This document shows, in pieces, positions 26,415 through 35,464 of a stretch of 64,000 nucleotides of DNA. Within the stretch, counting starts at the first letter, position 1. Each line of letters begins with the position of its first letter. Position numbers and translations under genes: made by a program. The notes under the pieces were generated by a model. The model ran no database searches and was not told the DNA's origin. It saw only the letters and a program-made list of their open reading frames with translations. The stretch comes from JAIVGV01 sp031425275 (GTDB lineage: Bacteria > Acidobacteriota > Blastocatellia > Pyrinomonadales > Pyrinomonadaceae), in the NCBI GenBank assembly GCA_031425275.1, contig JANPJA010000059.1, positions 44,854-108,853 of the forward strand. The letters run 5' to 3'.

Positions 26415-27419
26415 TCATCGGCCGTCCCCCGCCGCGCCGTCTCCCGCGCGGAGGAAGTTTTCGTACCAGCCGATGGTGCGCCGGAGTCCCTCGTCGAGCG
26501 TGTAGAGCGGCTGCCAGCCGAGCAGCGTGCGGGCCTTCTCCGCGCTCAGGTACTGGTGGCGAATCTCGTTCGTCGCCTCGTTGCGCACGTCGGGCGCGAG
26601 GTCGGAGTCCATCAGCTTAAGGATTTTGCCGGCCAGTTCGATCACCGTCACCTGAATCTCGTTCGAGAAGTTGAAGGCTTGGCCGCGCAAGTCGGAGTTA
26701 GAGGCCAGCCGCTCGGCGAGCAGCATGTTGGCCGCCGCGCCGTCCTCGGCGTAGAAGTAGTCGCGGATGAACTCGCCGTCGGAGCGGATGACGGGCCGCT
26801 GGCCCCGCAGCACCGAGCGCACCGTGCCGGGCACGATCCGGTTCCAGTTGAGATCGCCGCCGCCGTAGAAGTTGCCGCAGCGCGTGACGGCGACGGGGAG
26901 CCTGTAGGTGTGGCCGTAGCTCTGCGCGATCAGGTCGGAGCACGACTTGCTCACGTCGTAGGGGTGGCGGCCCATGAGCGGCGCGTCCTCGTCGTAGGGC
27001 AGCCGCTCGTGCTCGCCGTAAGCCTTGTCGGAAGACGCGACGACGATCTGTTTGACGGCCGGGCTGCGGCGGCACGCTTCGAGCAGAGACCACGTGCCCG
27101 CGACGTTCGCCTCGAAGGTCGAGACGGGGTTGCGGTTGGCGATGCCGACGATGGTCTGCGCGGCGAGGTGGATCGCGGTGTCGATCTCATACTCGCCGAG
27201 CGCGCGCTCCATCAAATTCCGATCCTGCACCTCGCCGCGCACGACCTTGACGCGCCCCCTCAAGCCCTCGCTCTCGAAGACGGACTGCGGCACCCAGTCG
27301 CGCACGAGGCACACCACGTCGGCGCCCGCCGCGAGCAACTGCTTGACCAGCCACCCGCCGACGAGTCCGGTCGCGCCGGTGACGAAAGTGGGTCGATCCA
27401 GCCAGAAGTTCGTCGTCAT
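26415..27419 (-). CDS. rfbG: CDP-glucose 4,6-dehydratase
   Basis: Converts CDP-glucose to CDP-4-keto-6-deoxyglucose. The 334-residue SDR has TFVTGATGLVGGWLV (11-25), LRGRVKVVRGEVQDRN, the long VASSDKAYGEHERLPYDED, HPYDVSKSCSDLIAQ with Tyr-x3-Lys, and the RfbG-typical RCGNFYGGGDLNWNRIVPG. The start at the ATG at 27419 overlaps the rfbF stop in an ATGA, so the pair is coupled. Upstream in-frame codons to 27497 lie inside rfbF and are not used. Confidence 0.95.
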   Translation of the reverse strand: MTTNFWLDRPTFVTGATGLVGGWLVKQLLAAGADVVCLVRDWVPQSVFESEGLRGRVKVVRGEVQDRNLMERALGEYEIDTAIHLAAQTIVGIANRNPVSTFEANVAGTWSLLEACRRSPAVKQIVVASSDKAYGEHERLPYDEDAPLMGRHPYDVSKSCSDLIAQSYGHTYRLPVAVTRCGNFYGGGDLNWNRIVPGTVRSVLRGQRPVIRSDGEFIRDYFYAEDGAAANMLLAERLASNSDLRGQAFNFSNEIQVTVIELAGKILKLMDSDLAPDVRNEATNEIRHQYLSAEKARTLLGWQPLYTLDEGLRRTIGWYENFLRAGDGAAGDGR

Positions 27420-28186
27420 TCCCAGACTTTCCACGGGGCGCGCCGCTCGTGCCAGAGTGATTCGAGCAGCCGCTTGTCCCTGAGCGTATCCATGCACTGC
27501 CAGAAGCCGTCGTGACGGTAGGCGGCGAGTTGTCGCTCTGAGGCGAGGCGTTCGAGGGCGTCGGCTTCGAGGCTCGTCGCGTCGCCGCCGAGGTAGTCGA
27601 AGACGGCCGGCTCGAAGACGAGAAAGCCGCCATTGATCCAGCCCTCGCCGATCTGCGGCTTCTCGGTAAAGTCCGAGACCAGTTCGCCGTCGAAGACTAG
27701 TCCGCCGAAGCGCGCGGGCGGGCGCACGGCCGTGACGGTGGCGAGGCGGCCGTGGGCGCGGTGGAACGCGAGCAGGGCACGCAAGTCCACGTCACAGACG
27801 CCGTCGCCGTAAGTCACCATGAACGTGCCGCCGCGCAGGTAGGGTTCGAGCCGCTTGACCCGCCCGCCCGTATTCGTCTCCTGCCCGGTGTTGCGGAGGT
27901 GGATGACCCAGTCCTCGCTGTCGCTGTCCTGCGTCTCGACCGCGCCGCGCGTGAGATCGACCGTCATGCTGCCGCTCAGGTTGCAGTAGTCAACGAAGTA
28001 CCGCTTGATGATCTCGCCGCGGTAGCCGAGGGCGACGTAGAACTCCTTGAAGCCGTGGTGCGCGTAGTGCTTCATGATGTGCCAGAGGATCGGGCGGCCC
28101 CCGATCTCGACCATCGGCTTCGGCTTGATCTCAGTCTCCTCGGCGAGGCGCGACCCGAGGCCGCCCGCCAAGATGGCCACCTTCAT
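27416..28186 (-). CDS. rfbF: Glucose-1-phosphate cytidylyltransferase
   Basis: Makes CDP-glucose from CTP and glucose-1-phosphate, the entry step to CDP-deoxysugars. The 256-residue protein has VAILAGGLGSRLAEETE (3-19), KPKPMVEIGGRPILWHIMK, NTGQETNTGGRVKR, FMVTYGDGVCDVDLRAL and EKPQIGEGWINGGFLVFEP, all characteristic of RfbF. TAGGAGAA precedes the ATG at 28186 by a good distance. It heads the CDP cassette rfbF-rfbG-methyltransferase-reductase-epimerase. No RfbH (3-dehydrase) is present nearby, so a 3,6-dideoxyhexose is not the expected product. Confidence 0.96.
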   Translation of the reverse strand: MKVAILAGGLGSRLAEETEIKPKPMVEIGGRPILWHIMKHYAHHGFKEFYVALGYRGEIIKRYFVDYCNLSGSMTVDLTRGAVETQDSDSEDWVIHLRNTGQETNTGGRVKRLEPYLRGGTFMVTYGDGVCDVDLRALLAFHRAHGRLATVTAVRPPARFGGLVFDGELVSDFTEKPQIGEGWINGGFLVFEPAVFDYLGGDATSLEADALERLASERQLAAYRHDGFWQCMDTLRDKRLLESLWHERRAPWKVWE

Positions 28187-28229
28187 GCAACATTTCTCCT
28201 AGATGCCCCGACGCGAGCGCACGCCGGCC

Positions 28230-29486
28230 TTAAGACGAGCTGAGGCGGAGGCGCTTGCTGGCGTAGCGCACGCCGTGGCGGCTCATCTCCCGCCAATTCG
28301 GCGCGCCCATCAGCAGGTAATTGACCGAGCAACGGACTTTGTCCCTGAGCGACGACTTCCCCGCGAATGATGAGGCCAGCATTTGCGTCACGCCGACGAT
28401 TACCGGGTCGACGTAGTCTTGCAGGTGCGGGATGGGACACTTGTGGCAGATCAGTTCGCTCTCCTTCGCGGGCGCGGCGTGCGCGCCCATGCCGTCAACG
28501 AGGTGACTGGACGCCGCCTGTTGCTTCGCAGACATGGCCTTCGCCGGCTTCTTGCCCCACTCGATGAAGGCCCGCCGCGCCTGCCTGAACTTATCGTTGT
28601 TCCAGAGCCCGTGGAAGTCGTCGCGCACCGCGTACTCGCCGAAGTCGAGTTTCTCGGATGGCACGGCGCAGCAGGGCGACACCTTGCCGTTCGGGTTCAG
28701 CACGAAGACGCCGTAGAGCCACGTGCACGAGCGCCCGCTCGCCATCTGCCGCGCGGCCTCCTTCTGGACGCGGTTATCGGGGTGGTACAGGTTGAGCTGG
28801 GTGATCGTCGAAGGTTCGAGGCCGTCGTTATAGGGATCGAGCGGCATGATAGCCGGGCCGACGCTCAACTCGTCCGCGCCCCACTCCCTGTAGACTGCCC
28901 GGGCTTCGTCCAGCTCGTGCTCGTTGTGCTTGAAGGCGAGAAACTGCCACACGATGTTGGGCGTCTGGAGGCCGAGCTTCTCCTTCATCCGCTTGATGGC
29001 GAGCATGTTCGCGCGCACGAGATCGAGGTTGCCGTTGCGGCGGTAGCGGGCGTAGGTCTCCTGCGTCAGCCCGTCGATGGAAACTATGATGGTATCGAGG
29101 CCGCTGCGCACGAGGCGCTCGGTGTAGTCGTCCGTCAGCTTGATGCTGAGGTTGGTGCTCAAGACAATCTTGATCTCTTTGGCCTTGGCGTAGGCGATCA
29201 TCTCCGGCGTCCGCTTGTGCAGCAGCGGCTCGCCCCAGTTGTACATGTAGAGCTGGAAGATGTAGTCGCCGATTTCGTCAATGGCCGACCTGAACAGTTG
29301 CTCGTCGATGGAGGTGGTGGGACGCAAGCCCAAGCCCAAGCCCGTCGGGCAGGCCGGACAGTGGAGGTTGCAGAAGCTGGTCGGCTCGATGAAGGCCGCG
29401 ACCGGGTAGTTATGCACCACCTCGCGTTTGAGCCTCACATTCAGCCGCATCTTGAGCACGTTCAAGTAAGCCTTGTTCTTTTTCAT
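28230..29486 (-). CDS. Radical SAM protein with SPASM-like C-terminal cysteines
   Basis: A 418-residue protein from the ATG at 29486. The N-terminus EPTSFCNLHCPACPTG holds the CX3CX2C cluster motif (C39, C43, C46) for the SAM-cleaving 4Fe-4S centre. TTIIVSIDGLTQETY follows, as in SPASM-type enzymes. Auxiliary cysteines appear in GRSCTWLYG, GKVSPCCAVPS and ICHKCPIPH. It lies between the ABC exporter and the CDP-sugar genes, all minus strand. Related enzymes in glycan loci modify sugars or lipids by radical chemistry, but the substrate cannot be stated. A longer form to 29585 has no conserved sequence. Confidence 0.85.
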   Translation of the reverse strand: MKKNKAYLNVLKMRLNVRLKREVVHNYPVAAFIEPTSFCNLHCPACPTGLGLGLRPTTSIDEQLFRSAIDEIGDYIFQLYMYNWGEPLLHKRTPEMIAYAKAKEIKIVLSTNLSIKLTDDYTERLVRSGLDTIIVSIDGLTQETYARYRRNGNLDLVRANMLAIKRMKEKLGLQTPNIVWQFLAFKHNEHELDEARAVYREWGADELSVGPAIMPLDPYNDGLEPSTITQLNLYHPDNRVQKEAARQMASGRSCTWLYGVFVLNPNGKVSPCCAVPSEKLDFGEYAVRDDFHGLWNNDKFRQARRAFIEWGKKPAKAMSAKQQAASSHLVDGMGAHAAPAKESELICHKCPIPHLQDYVDPVIVGVTQMLASSFAGKSSLRDKVRCSVNYLLMGAPNWREMSRHGVRYASKRLRLSSS

Positions 29487-29523
29487 ATCGCGCACAACCT
29501 TAACACGCCGGCCGACGCCGCAC

Positions 29524-30810
29524 TCAGACCGCCTCAGTCTCCCACGCCAGGAACGGGCGGACGACGCCGGCGACCGGCCCCGCATAGACGCCGCGCGCAG
29601 AGTCCCCCTCGATGGGATCGACGACGCGGAACTGCACCGCGTCCGACGCGGTGGCGTGGAGCTGGATTTCGCCGAGAACCGAGAAGACGTTCACGGTGAT
29701 TGAGAACATCCCCTCGGCGAGGAAGTTGCCCGGAATGACGCAGGTGGTCACGCGCCGGCCGGCGTAGCTCACGTCCTGCCGCTCCAGCGAATCGGCCGAC
29801 AGGTCTGCCGAGGAGAAGATACAGATGTTGTCCTCGTTGTTGCACACGATACATCCCGACAGCCGGTTCCCCGGCCGCAGCACATCGTACTCGATCTCCA
29901 CGGCGACAGGCTTGCGGATGTCGACGAGATCGGCAGCCGGTGCGCCCCCCGCCCGCAGGCGCACGGCGCGCAGTCGGACCCACTCATCGCCGGGCGCGCG
30001 CTCCGGGTCGGGCCACTCGCGCACGCTGGCAAGTTCCGCCGTCCCGCCCAGGTAGCTGCTGATGACGCGGTGCGAGGGGCCGTCCTCGATGACCCGCCCC
30101 TGACTGATCATGATGCTGCGCGCGCACAAGCGCGCGACGGCCTGCATGTTGTGGGAGACGAAGAGCACCGTGCTGCCCTGCTGGCTGATCTTCTGCATCT
30201 TCTCAAGGCACTTCCGCTGGAACGAGCTGTCCCCGACGGCCAGCACCTCGTCGATGATGAGTATCTCCGGGTCGAGGTGCGCGGCTACCGCGAACGCCAG
30301 CCGCATGTACATCCCCGAAGAGTAGTGCTTAACCGGCGTGTCGAGGAACTGTTCGACTTCGGCGAACGACACGATTTCGTCGAACTTCCGTACGATGTCG
30401 CCGCGGCTCATGCCGAGGATCGCGCCGTTCAGGAAGACGTTCTCGCGCCCGGTCAGTTCCGGGTGGAAGCCCGTGCCGACTTCGAGCAGGCTGCCTACCC
30501 GCCCGAAAAGTTCGATGCGCCCGCGCGTCGGCTCGATGATGCGCGAGAGCAGTTTGAGCAGCGTCGATTTGCCCGCGCCGTTCCGGCCGATGATGCCGAC
30601 CGTCTCGCCCCACGCAACCTCAAAGCTCACGTCCTCGACCGCCCACACGCTCGCGCCCGGGGCCTCCGCCCCCTCCCCGCGCCGACGCAGCCACCCGAGG
30701 GGCGCGCGCGCAGCCCCGGCCAGCGTCTCGCGCAGCGTCGCGTAGGCCGGCCCGCGTGCGCCGAGGCGAAACTTCTTACCCACGTTCTGGACTCGGATGA
30801 TCGGTGCCAT
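29524..30810 (-). CDS. wzt: Polysaccharide ABC transporter ATP-binding protein
   Basis: The ATPase of an ABC-2 exporter that moves finished lipid-linked polysaccharide across the inner membrane. The 428-residue protein has Walker A GRNGAGKST (75-83), the signature YSSGM (163-167), Walker B LIIDEVLAVGD (184-194) and the H-loop His220. The extra ~150 C-terminal residues form a Wzt_C-type carbohydrate-binding domain, as in O-antigen Wzt proteins that recognise the modified chain end. Its ATG at 30810 is 5 nt after the wzm stop. Confidence 0.94.
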   Translation of the reverse strand: MAPIIRVQNVGKKFRLGARGPAYATLRETLAGAARAPLGWLRRRGEGAEAPGASVWAVEDVSFEVAWGETVGIIGRNGAGKSTLLKLLSRIIEPTRGRIELFGRVGSLLEVGTGFHPELTGRENVFLNGAILGMSRGDIVRKFDEIVSFAEVEQFLDTPVKHYSSGMYMRLAFAVAAHLDPEILIIDEVLAVGDSSFQRKCLEKMQKISQQGSTVLFVSHNMQAVARLCARSIMISQGRVIEDGPSHRVISSYLGGTAELASVREWPDPERAPGDEWVRLRAVRLRAGGAPAADLVDIRKPVAVEIEYDVLRPGNRLSGCIVCNNEDNICIFSSADLSADSLERQDVSYAGRRVTTCVIPGNFLAEGMFSITVNVFSVLGEIQLHATASDAVQFRVVDPIEGDSARGVYAGPVAGVVRPFLAWETEAV

Positions 30811-30815
30811 GACTG

Positions 30816-31760
30816 TCAGATCAGGTCGGCGAACCCGCGCTCCACGCGCCGGAAGGCGTAGGCCGAGTAGACGAACAGGGTCAGCGTGATGGCCGCGGCC
30901 ACACCGAGGGACACCCAGTCGAAGTGGAGGCCCAGCAGCGCCGAGCGGTAGCCCTCGATGATCGCCGACATCGGGTTGAGAATCAGCAGCCAGCGCCAGC
31001 GCTCCGGGACGACGGACGGCGGCATGATGACCGACGAGACAAAGAGCCAGAGCTGTATGGCGAAGGGCAACACGAAGCGCACGTCGCGGTACTTGACGTT
31101 GAGCGCGGCCAGCCGCACGCCGACGCCGACCGCGAAGAGCACGGTGAGGGCCACGAGCGCGGGCAGCATCAGCAGGCCGAACGTCGGCCTGATGCCGTAG
31201 TAGACGAGCAGTGCGATAAGCACGACGAAGGAGATGGCGAAGTCCGGCAGCCCGGCAGCCACTGCCGCCGCTGGCACGAGCAGCCGCGGGAAGTAGACCT
31301 TCGTGATGAGAGCCGCGCTGTTGACGAGGCTGTTGCCCGAAGCCGTCACCGCGTTAGCGAAAAAAGTCCACGGGACGAGGCCCGCGAAGGCAAAGAGTGG
31401 GTAGGGGACGCTCGTGCCGGCGGCGACGCCGGCCAGCCGGCCGAAAAAGAGCGAGAAGATGAGCATCATGCAGACGGGCTGGAGGATGGCCCACGCCGCG
31501 CCCAGAGCCGTCTGCTTGTAGCGCACCTTCACGTCGCGCCACATGAGGAGGTAGAGCAGTTCGCGGTAGGCCCAGAGGCCGCGGAGGTCGAGCGCCGCCC
31601 AAGATTTGCCGGGTTGGATGGTGACGAGCGGCTCGTCGGGGAGGGCGCGGGGCGCGCGCCCCGTCGCCACCGCCGGATTCGTTCCGCCTGACGCCGGGAC
31701 GCCGGCCGCGGGAGGCATGACTTCCATCGCGCCCGCGTCGTTGCTGGTGGTAGTCCCCAT
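30816..31760 (-). CDS. wzm: Polysaccharide ABC transporter permease
   Basis: A 314-residue ABC-2 type permease. After a Pro/Gly-rich cytoplasmic leader and IQPGKSWAALDLRGLWAYREL it has RDVKVRYKQTALGAAWAILQP, the family signature before the first helix, then six hydrophobic spans, NPMSAIIEGYRSALLG and a short C-terminus (FRRVERGFADLI). The ATG at 31760 is preferred over a TTG one codon upstream. It is first in the minus-strand operon after a sigma70-like promoter at 31855-31883 and is paired with wzt. Confidence 0.93.
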   Translation of the reverse strand: MGTTTSNDAGAMEVMPPAAGVPASGGTNPAVATGRAPRALPDEPLVTIQPGKSWAALDLRGLWAYRELLYLLMWRDVKVRYKQTALGAAWAILQPVCMMLIFSLFFGRLAGVAAGTSVPYPLFAFAGLVPWTFFANAVTASGNSLVNSAALITKVYFPRLLVPAAAVAAGLPDFAISFVVLIALLVYYGIRPTFGLLMLPALVALTVLFAVGVGVRLAALNVKYRDVRFVLPFAIQLWLFVSSVIMPPSVVPERWRWLLILNPMSAIIEGYRSALLGLHFDWVSLGVAAAITLTLFVYSAYAFRRVERGFADLI

Positions 31761-31854
31761 CAAAAGTATATTTCGGCCGGCCGCGCCGGGGGCGCAACCG
31801 ACCCGCTCTCATACCTCAATTGAGCTATAATTTTGTTGTCTGAGAGGGACTTGC

Positions 31855-31883
31855 AGTCTAAACAGGCCCGACACGTTCGTCAA
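31855..31883 (-). promoter_or_regulatory. Sigma70-like promoter for wzm-wzt operon
   Basis: On the minus strand TTGACG (31883-31878) and TAGACT (31860-31855) are separated by exactly 17 nt. The start point would be near 31848, leaving a leader of about 90 nt before wzm. Five of six bases match at -35 and four of six at -10. Confidence 0.5.
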
Positions 31884-31932
31884 GCGACCCCGCCCGGCAG
31901 ACGTGCGCGGCGCGGCCCGCCGCGCACAATGG

Positions 31933-31983
31933 CCGGAGCCCCCGCGGCCGCCTCTGACTTCGAGACGCCCGCGGGGGCTCCGG
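31933..31983 (-). terminator. Hairpin after the HYR protein gene
   Basis: A perfect 15-bp GC-rich stem (CCGGAGCCCCCGCGG, 31933-31947, with its complement at 31969-31983) around a 21-nt loop. It lies 70 nt beyond the stop of the minus-strand gene at 32053 and before the wzm promoter, so it probably insulates the two. Confidence 0.55.
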
Positions 31984-32052
31984 GTGGTTGATCTTATCCA
32001 AGTGCGGGGCGCGCCGGGACGTGCGTACGAAGCACGTCCCGGCCGGCCCGCC

Positions 32053-35000
32053 CTACCTGAACTTGAAGTTCGCCGTGTGCGTCGAGCCGTCGTTGAGCTT
32101 GACGGTCAGGACGCGGCAGGTGCCGGCCCACGACGACTCGGTCTTCCAGTTGTAGTGGTACGTGTCCGGGCTGTACGTAAGCGTGCTGTCGCCGGGGCTG
32201 TTCGTCTCTAAGAGTTCGGAGACCGGCGCGCTGGTCGAGCAACTGACCTGCTGCGACACCGGGTAACCGACGGCGAAGATGCCGAGACCCTTGTTCCCGC
32301 TCAGGCTGAACTTCAGCGGGATGTTCCTCCCCGCGTTGACGTTGTTGAGCGTCGGCGGGTTACTGACCGGCGAGAAGAAGCCGGTGAAGTTGTAGAGCAC
32401 CGTCACGGTGAACGTGGCCGTCGAGCTGTTGTTATGGCTGTCGGTCGCGGTGATCGTGACGATGGTGGTGCCGACCGGGAAGACCGAGCCGGACGCGGGG
32501 CTGTAGCCGATGGTGATCGAGCCGCCGCAGTTGTCGGTCGCGGTCGCCGGGTTCGGGTAGGTGACGGCCGTGCTCGTGGCCGGCGAATTCAGCGGCAGGT
32601 TGGCGACCACGTTGGCCGGCGGGGTTATCACCGGCGGCGTGTCGTCAACCACGGTAACGTCCTGCGTGGCCGTCGCCGTGTTGCCCGCCGCGTCGGTCGC
32701 CGTCCAAGTGACGGTCGTCGTCCCGACGGGGAAGGTGTTGCCCGCGGGGCTGCGCGCGACGGTGACGGTGCCGCCGCAGTTGTCCGAGGCCGTCGCCGTG
32801 CCGAGCGTGGCGTTGCTGACGAAGGCGTCGCAGGAGACTGCGCCCGGGCCAGTATTGACGGTCACGGCCAGCGGCGCGCTGATGGTCGGTGCCGTAGTGT
32901 CGATGACCGTAATCGTCTGCGTGTCGCTCGTCTGATTACCGCCGCCGTCGGTGGCCGTGAAGACGCGCGTGATGACGAGCGGACTGGCGGGCGAACCGGC
33001 GCCGCCGTTGTTGCTCTCCGAGACCGCGACGGTCACGGAGCAATTGTCGGAGGCAGTGGCCTGCGACGCACTGGCCGCCGGCACCTCGGACACGCACTGG
33101 TAGCTCGCGTCCGCCGGGGCATCGATGACGGGCGGCGTGCCGTCGGCGACCGTGATGGTCTGGACGGCCGAGGCCGAGTTGTTCGCGTCGTCGGTCGCCG
33201 TGAACGTGCGCGTGATGACGAGCGGGTTCGAGGCCGAGCCGACCCCGCCGTTGTTGGTGTCCGTCACCGTCACTATCGCCGAGCCGCAGTTCTCGAACGG
33301 CGCGCCGCTGAAGACGAGATCGTCGTTGGCGTCGCGCACGAACTGGCCGTCGGGGCCGACGACCGGGCCGCGCGCCAGCGCTACAGCCGCGGCGGCCGTG
33401 GGCACTTCGCTCGGGCAGGTGTAGGTGGCGTCGGCGGGCGCCGCGATGATGGGAGCCGTGTCGTCAACCACCGTGACGACCTGCGTGTCCGAGGCGGTCA
33501 GGCCCGCCCCGTCGGTGGCCGTGTAGGTCAGCGTGTAGATGCCGGGGGCGAAGTTGTTGCCCGCGGGCGCGCCCGCGATGGCGAAGCTGACCGCGCAGTC
33601 GTCGTTGACCTCGGGCTGGCCCAGCTCGTCGTCGAGCGTGATCGTGCAGCCGGTGCTGCCGGCACCCGTCCCGACCGTGATGTCGTCCGGGGCCGTAATG
33701 GTCGGCGGCGTCGTGTCGGTGCCGCACGAGTTGGAGGTGACGATGATCTTCTGCGTGCAGCTCGCCGTGCGCCCGTCGGCGTCGGTGACCGTCCAGAGGA
33801 TCGAGGTGATGCCGACCGGGTACGGGTCGGTCAGCGCCTTCGGCTCGTCGAGGGTGTTGTCGCTGCGCACGCCCACGACCGTGCCGCCGCCCGAGGCGGT
33901 GAAGGTAGGCGTGCCCACGGCCACCGTCTCGTCGCCGGAATCGTTGGCGTCGCCGGCGGTCTTGTCCGACGGGCAGGAGATGGTCGGCGCGGGTGTGTTG
34001 AGCACGTTGATGGTGAAGGTGCAACTGTCGCCCGTCGCGGACGAAGTGACCGTGTGCGTGCCGACGGCGAAGAACGAGCCGGAGGTCGGGCTGTTAGTGA
34101 TGGCGCCGCACTCACCTTCCACGGAGGCCGCGCCGTAATTCACGAACGCGCCGTTCTGGCCGCCGACGATCGTGTTCGCCGTCGCGACCACGTTGGCCGG
34201 GCAGGTGAGCGTGCAGGTCGCATTCGGGTTGGGCGAGCTGACGGCCAGACTGAGAGAGTACACGTTGGTGTTGGCGGGCGGCGCAGGGTTCTGGTCATCG
34301 ACGACGTAGTCGAAGGTCGGCCGCGGGTCGGTCGTGTCGCTCGTCACCGCGGAACGGGCGAGGATCGTCGCGCCCGCCGCGGCCGTCACGTTGTAGATGG
34401 CCGTGAACCGGGCCACGCCGTGCGGCGTCAGGCTCGCGACCGAGCACGTGGCGCCGCAGTCGGTGCCGTTCACGGGCGAGAAGCTCTGGAGCGCAAGCCC
34501 AGTGCCGGTGGGCGGGGTGACCACGACATCCTCCGCCGAGTTAGGCCCTACGTTCAGGACGTGGACTGTGACCGACAGCGAGCCCCCCGACGGGACGGTG
34601 TCGCCATCGACGGAGGAGACGATCTGGAGGTCGGCCGCCGCTTCCGCCGCGACCGCCGAGGAGACATCGAAGTCGGCGGAGGCGCGGCGCGAGCCGCCCG
34701 ACGTGGCGAGGTCAACTCGCCACGTGCCGCGGTTGTCGAACGTCTCGCTGCCGATGAGGCTCTGGGCATCCCCGGGGATAGTGAATAAGAGGGTCTGCGT
34801 CTGCGACGGGTCCGACACGACGGCCGAGGCCCTCACGACGTTCGCCGGCCCGATGATGTTGATGCTGCGCCGGCCGAGGAGAAGGGCGAGGGGCACGCTG
34901 CCCTTCACGCACATGGTGTCGCCCAAGGTGAAATCGTTCTTGGGCGTTGCGCAGTCCTCGTCGTAAGTCTGGACGGACTCGAACGCCGGCGGCAGTTGGA

Positions 35001-35280
35001 ACAGCACGGCCGCAAAGAAGCCCTTGACATAGTCGCGCTCGGCAACAGGGACGACGGCGGGTGCGACGTAGGCCGCCGCGCGCGCGCCGGCGGGCCACGC
35101 ATATGAGGCTGAGGAATTAAAAACCGTGACGATGGCGGTGAAGAGCGCGAGGAGGGCGGCGGCGCGCGCGGCGCGGCCCCGGAGGGCCGAGAGCGCGAGG
35201 GCCTGACGCCTTCGCGCGGAAGCTGTTTGCAACTTGTCGGGACGATGATCTGCGGTCTGGTAATGACTGGCGGGGCGCAT
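32053..35280 (-). CDS. Large secreted HYR-repeat protein with C-terminal PxKF domain
   Basis: A 1075-residue exported protein. A long basic N-terminus leads to a hydrophobic segment (AALLALFTAIVTVFNSSASYAWPAG), a probable signal peptide. A DUF11/CARDB-like Ig domain follows (SGGSLSVTVHVLNVGPNSAEDVVV). From about residue 420 to 960 there are several HYR-type Ig repeats with the recurring pattern PVGTTTVTWTATDAAGN. The last ~110 residues (GRNIPLKFSLSGNKGLGIF, TCRVLTVKLNDGSTHTANFKFR-type end) are a PxKF domain. GGAGGA lies 8 nt before the ATG at 35280. It is probably a cell-surface or adhesin-like protein; cysteine pairs in the repeats suggest disulfides. Confidence 0.87.
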   Translation of the reverse strand: MRPASHYQTADHRPDKLQTASARRRQALALSALRGRAARAAALLALFTAIVTVFNSSASYAWPAGARAAAYVAPAVVPVAERDYVKGFFAAVLFQLPPAFESVQTYDEDCATPKNDFTLGDTMCVKGSVPLALLLGRRSINIIGPANVVRASAVVSDPSQTQTLLFTIPGDAQSLIGSETFDNRGTWRVDLATSGGSRRASADFDVSSAVAAEAAADLQIVSSVDGDTVPSGGSLSVTVHVLNVGPNSAEDVVVTPPTGTGLALQSFSPVNGTDCGATCSVASLTPHGVARFTAIYNVTAAAGATILARSAVTSDTTDPRPTFDYVVDDQNPAPPANTNVYSLSLAVSSPNPNATCTLTCPANVVATANTIVGGQNGAFVNYGAASVEGECGAITNSPTSGSFFAVGTHTVTSSATGDSCTFTINVLNTPAPTISCPSDKTAGDANDSGDETVAVGTPTFTASGGGTVVGVRSDNTLDEPKALTDPYPVGITSILWTVTDADGRTASCTQKIIVTSNSCGTDTTPPTITAPDDITVGTGAGSTGCTITLDDELGQPEVNDDCAVSFAIAGAPAGNNFAPGIYTLTYTATDGAGLTASDTQVVTVVDDTAPIIAAPADATYTCPSEVPTAAAAVALARGPVVGPDGQFVRDANDDLVFSGAPFENCGSAIVTVTDTNNGGVGSASNPLVITRTFTATDDANNSASAVQTITVADGTPPVIDAPADASYQCVSEVPAASASQATASDNCSVTVAVSESNNGGAGSPASPLVITRVFTATDGGGNQTSDTQTITVIDTTAPTISAPLAVTVNTGPGAVSCDAFVSNATLGTATASDNCGGTVTVARSPAGNTFPVGTTTVTWTATDAAGNTATATQDVTVVDDTPPVITPPANVVANLPLNSPATSTAVTYPNPATATDNCGGSITIGYSPASGSVFPVGTTIVTITATDSHNNSSTATFTVTVLYNFTGFFSPVSNPPTLNNVNAGRNIPLKFSLSGNKGLGIFAVGYPVSQQVSCSTSAPVSELLETNSPGDSTLTYSPDTYHYNWKTESSWAGTCRVLTVKLNDGSTHTANFKFR

Positions 35281-35401
35281 GGGGTTGTCCTCCGATTATT
35301 CCTGTACTGAGTTGCCCGAGGTGGCGGATGGCGGGGTTAAAGGTGTGGAACGGACTGGTGCCGACGCCCGCGCTGGCTCCCGCCACAAGGTGCGAGCAAT
35401 T

Positions 35402-35447
35402 CTGCGCGGCCGCCCGCTCCCTGTGTCGGGAGCGGGCGGTCGCGCAG
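35402..35447 (-). terminator. Strong hairpin after beta-helix gene
   Basis: A 20-bp stem with one G-T wobble (35402-35421 with 35428-35447) and a 6-nt loop lies 17 nt beyond the stop of the beta-helix gene at 35465 (minus strand). AGAATTG follows on that strand, a poor U-tract, so termination may be Rho-assisted. Confidence 0.6.
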
Positions 35448-35464
35448 TAGAGGGCCTTTGCGCC

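Noticed and set aside
31826..31831. TATAAT on the plus strand as a promoter
   Set aside because: No plus-strand gene lies downstream for several kilobases and no -35 is present; the minus-strand site at 31855-31883 fits the gene layout better.
32434..34788. 784-codon plus-strand open frame inside the HYR protein gene
   Set aside because: Composition is almost only Arg, Gly, Val, Asp and Ala, and it mirrors the repeated HYR coding sequence; no start signal or domain was seen.
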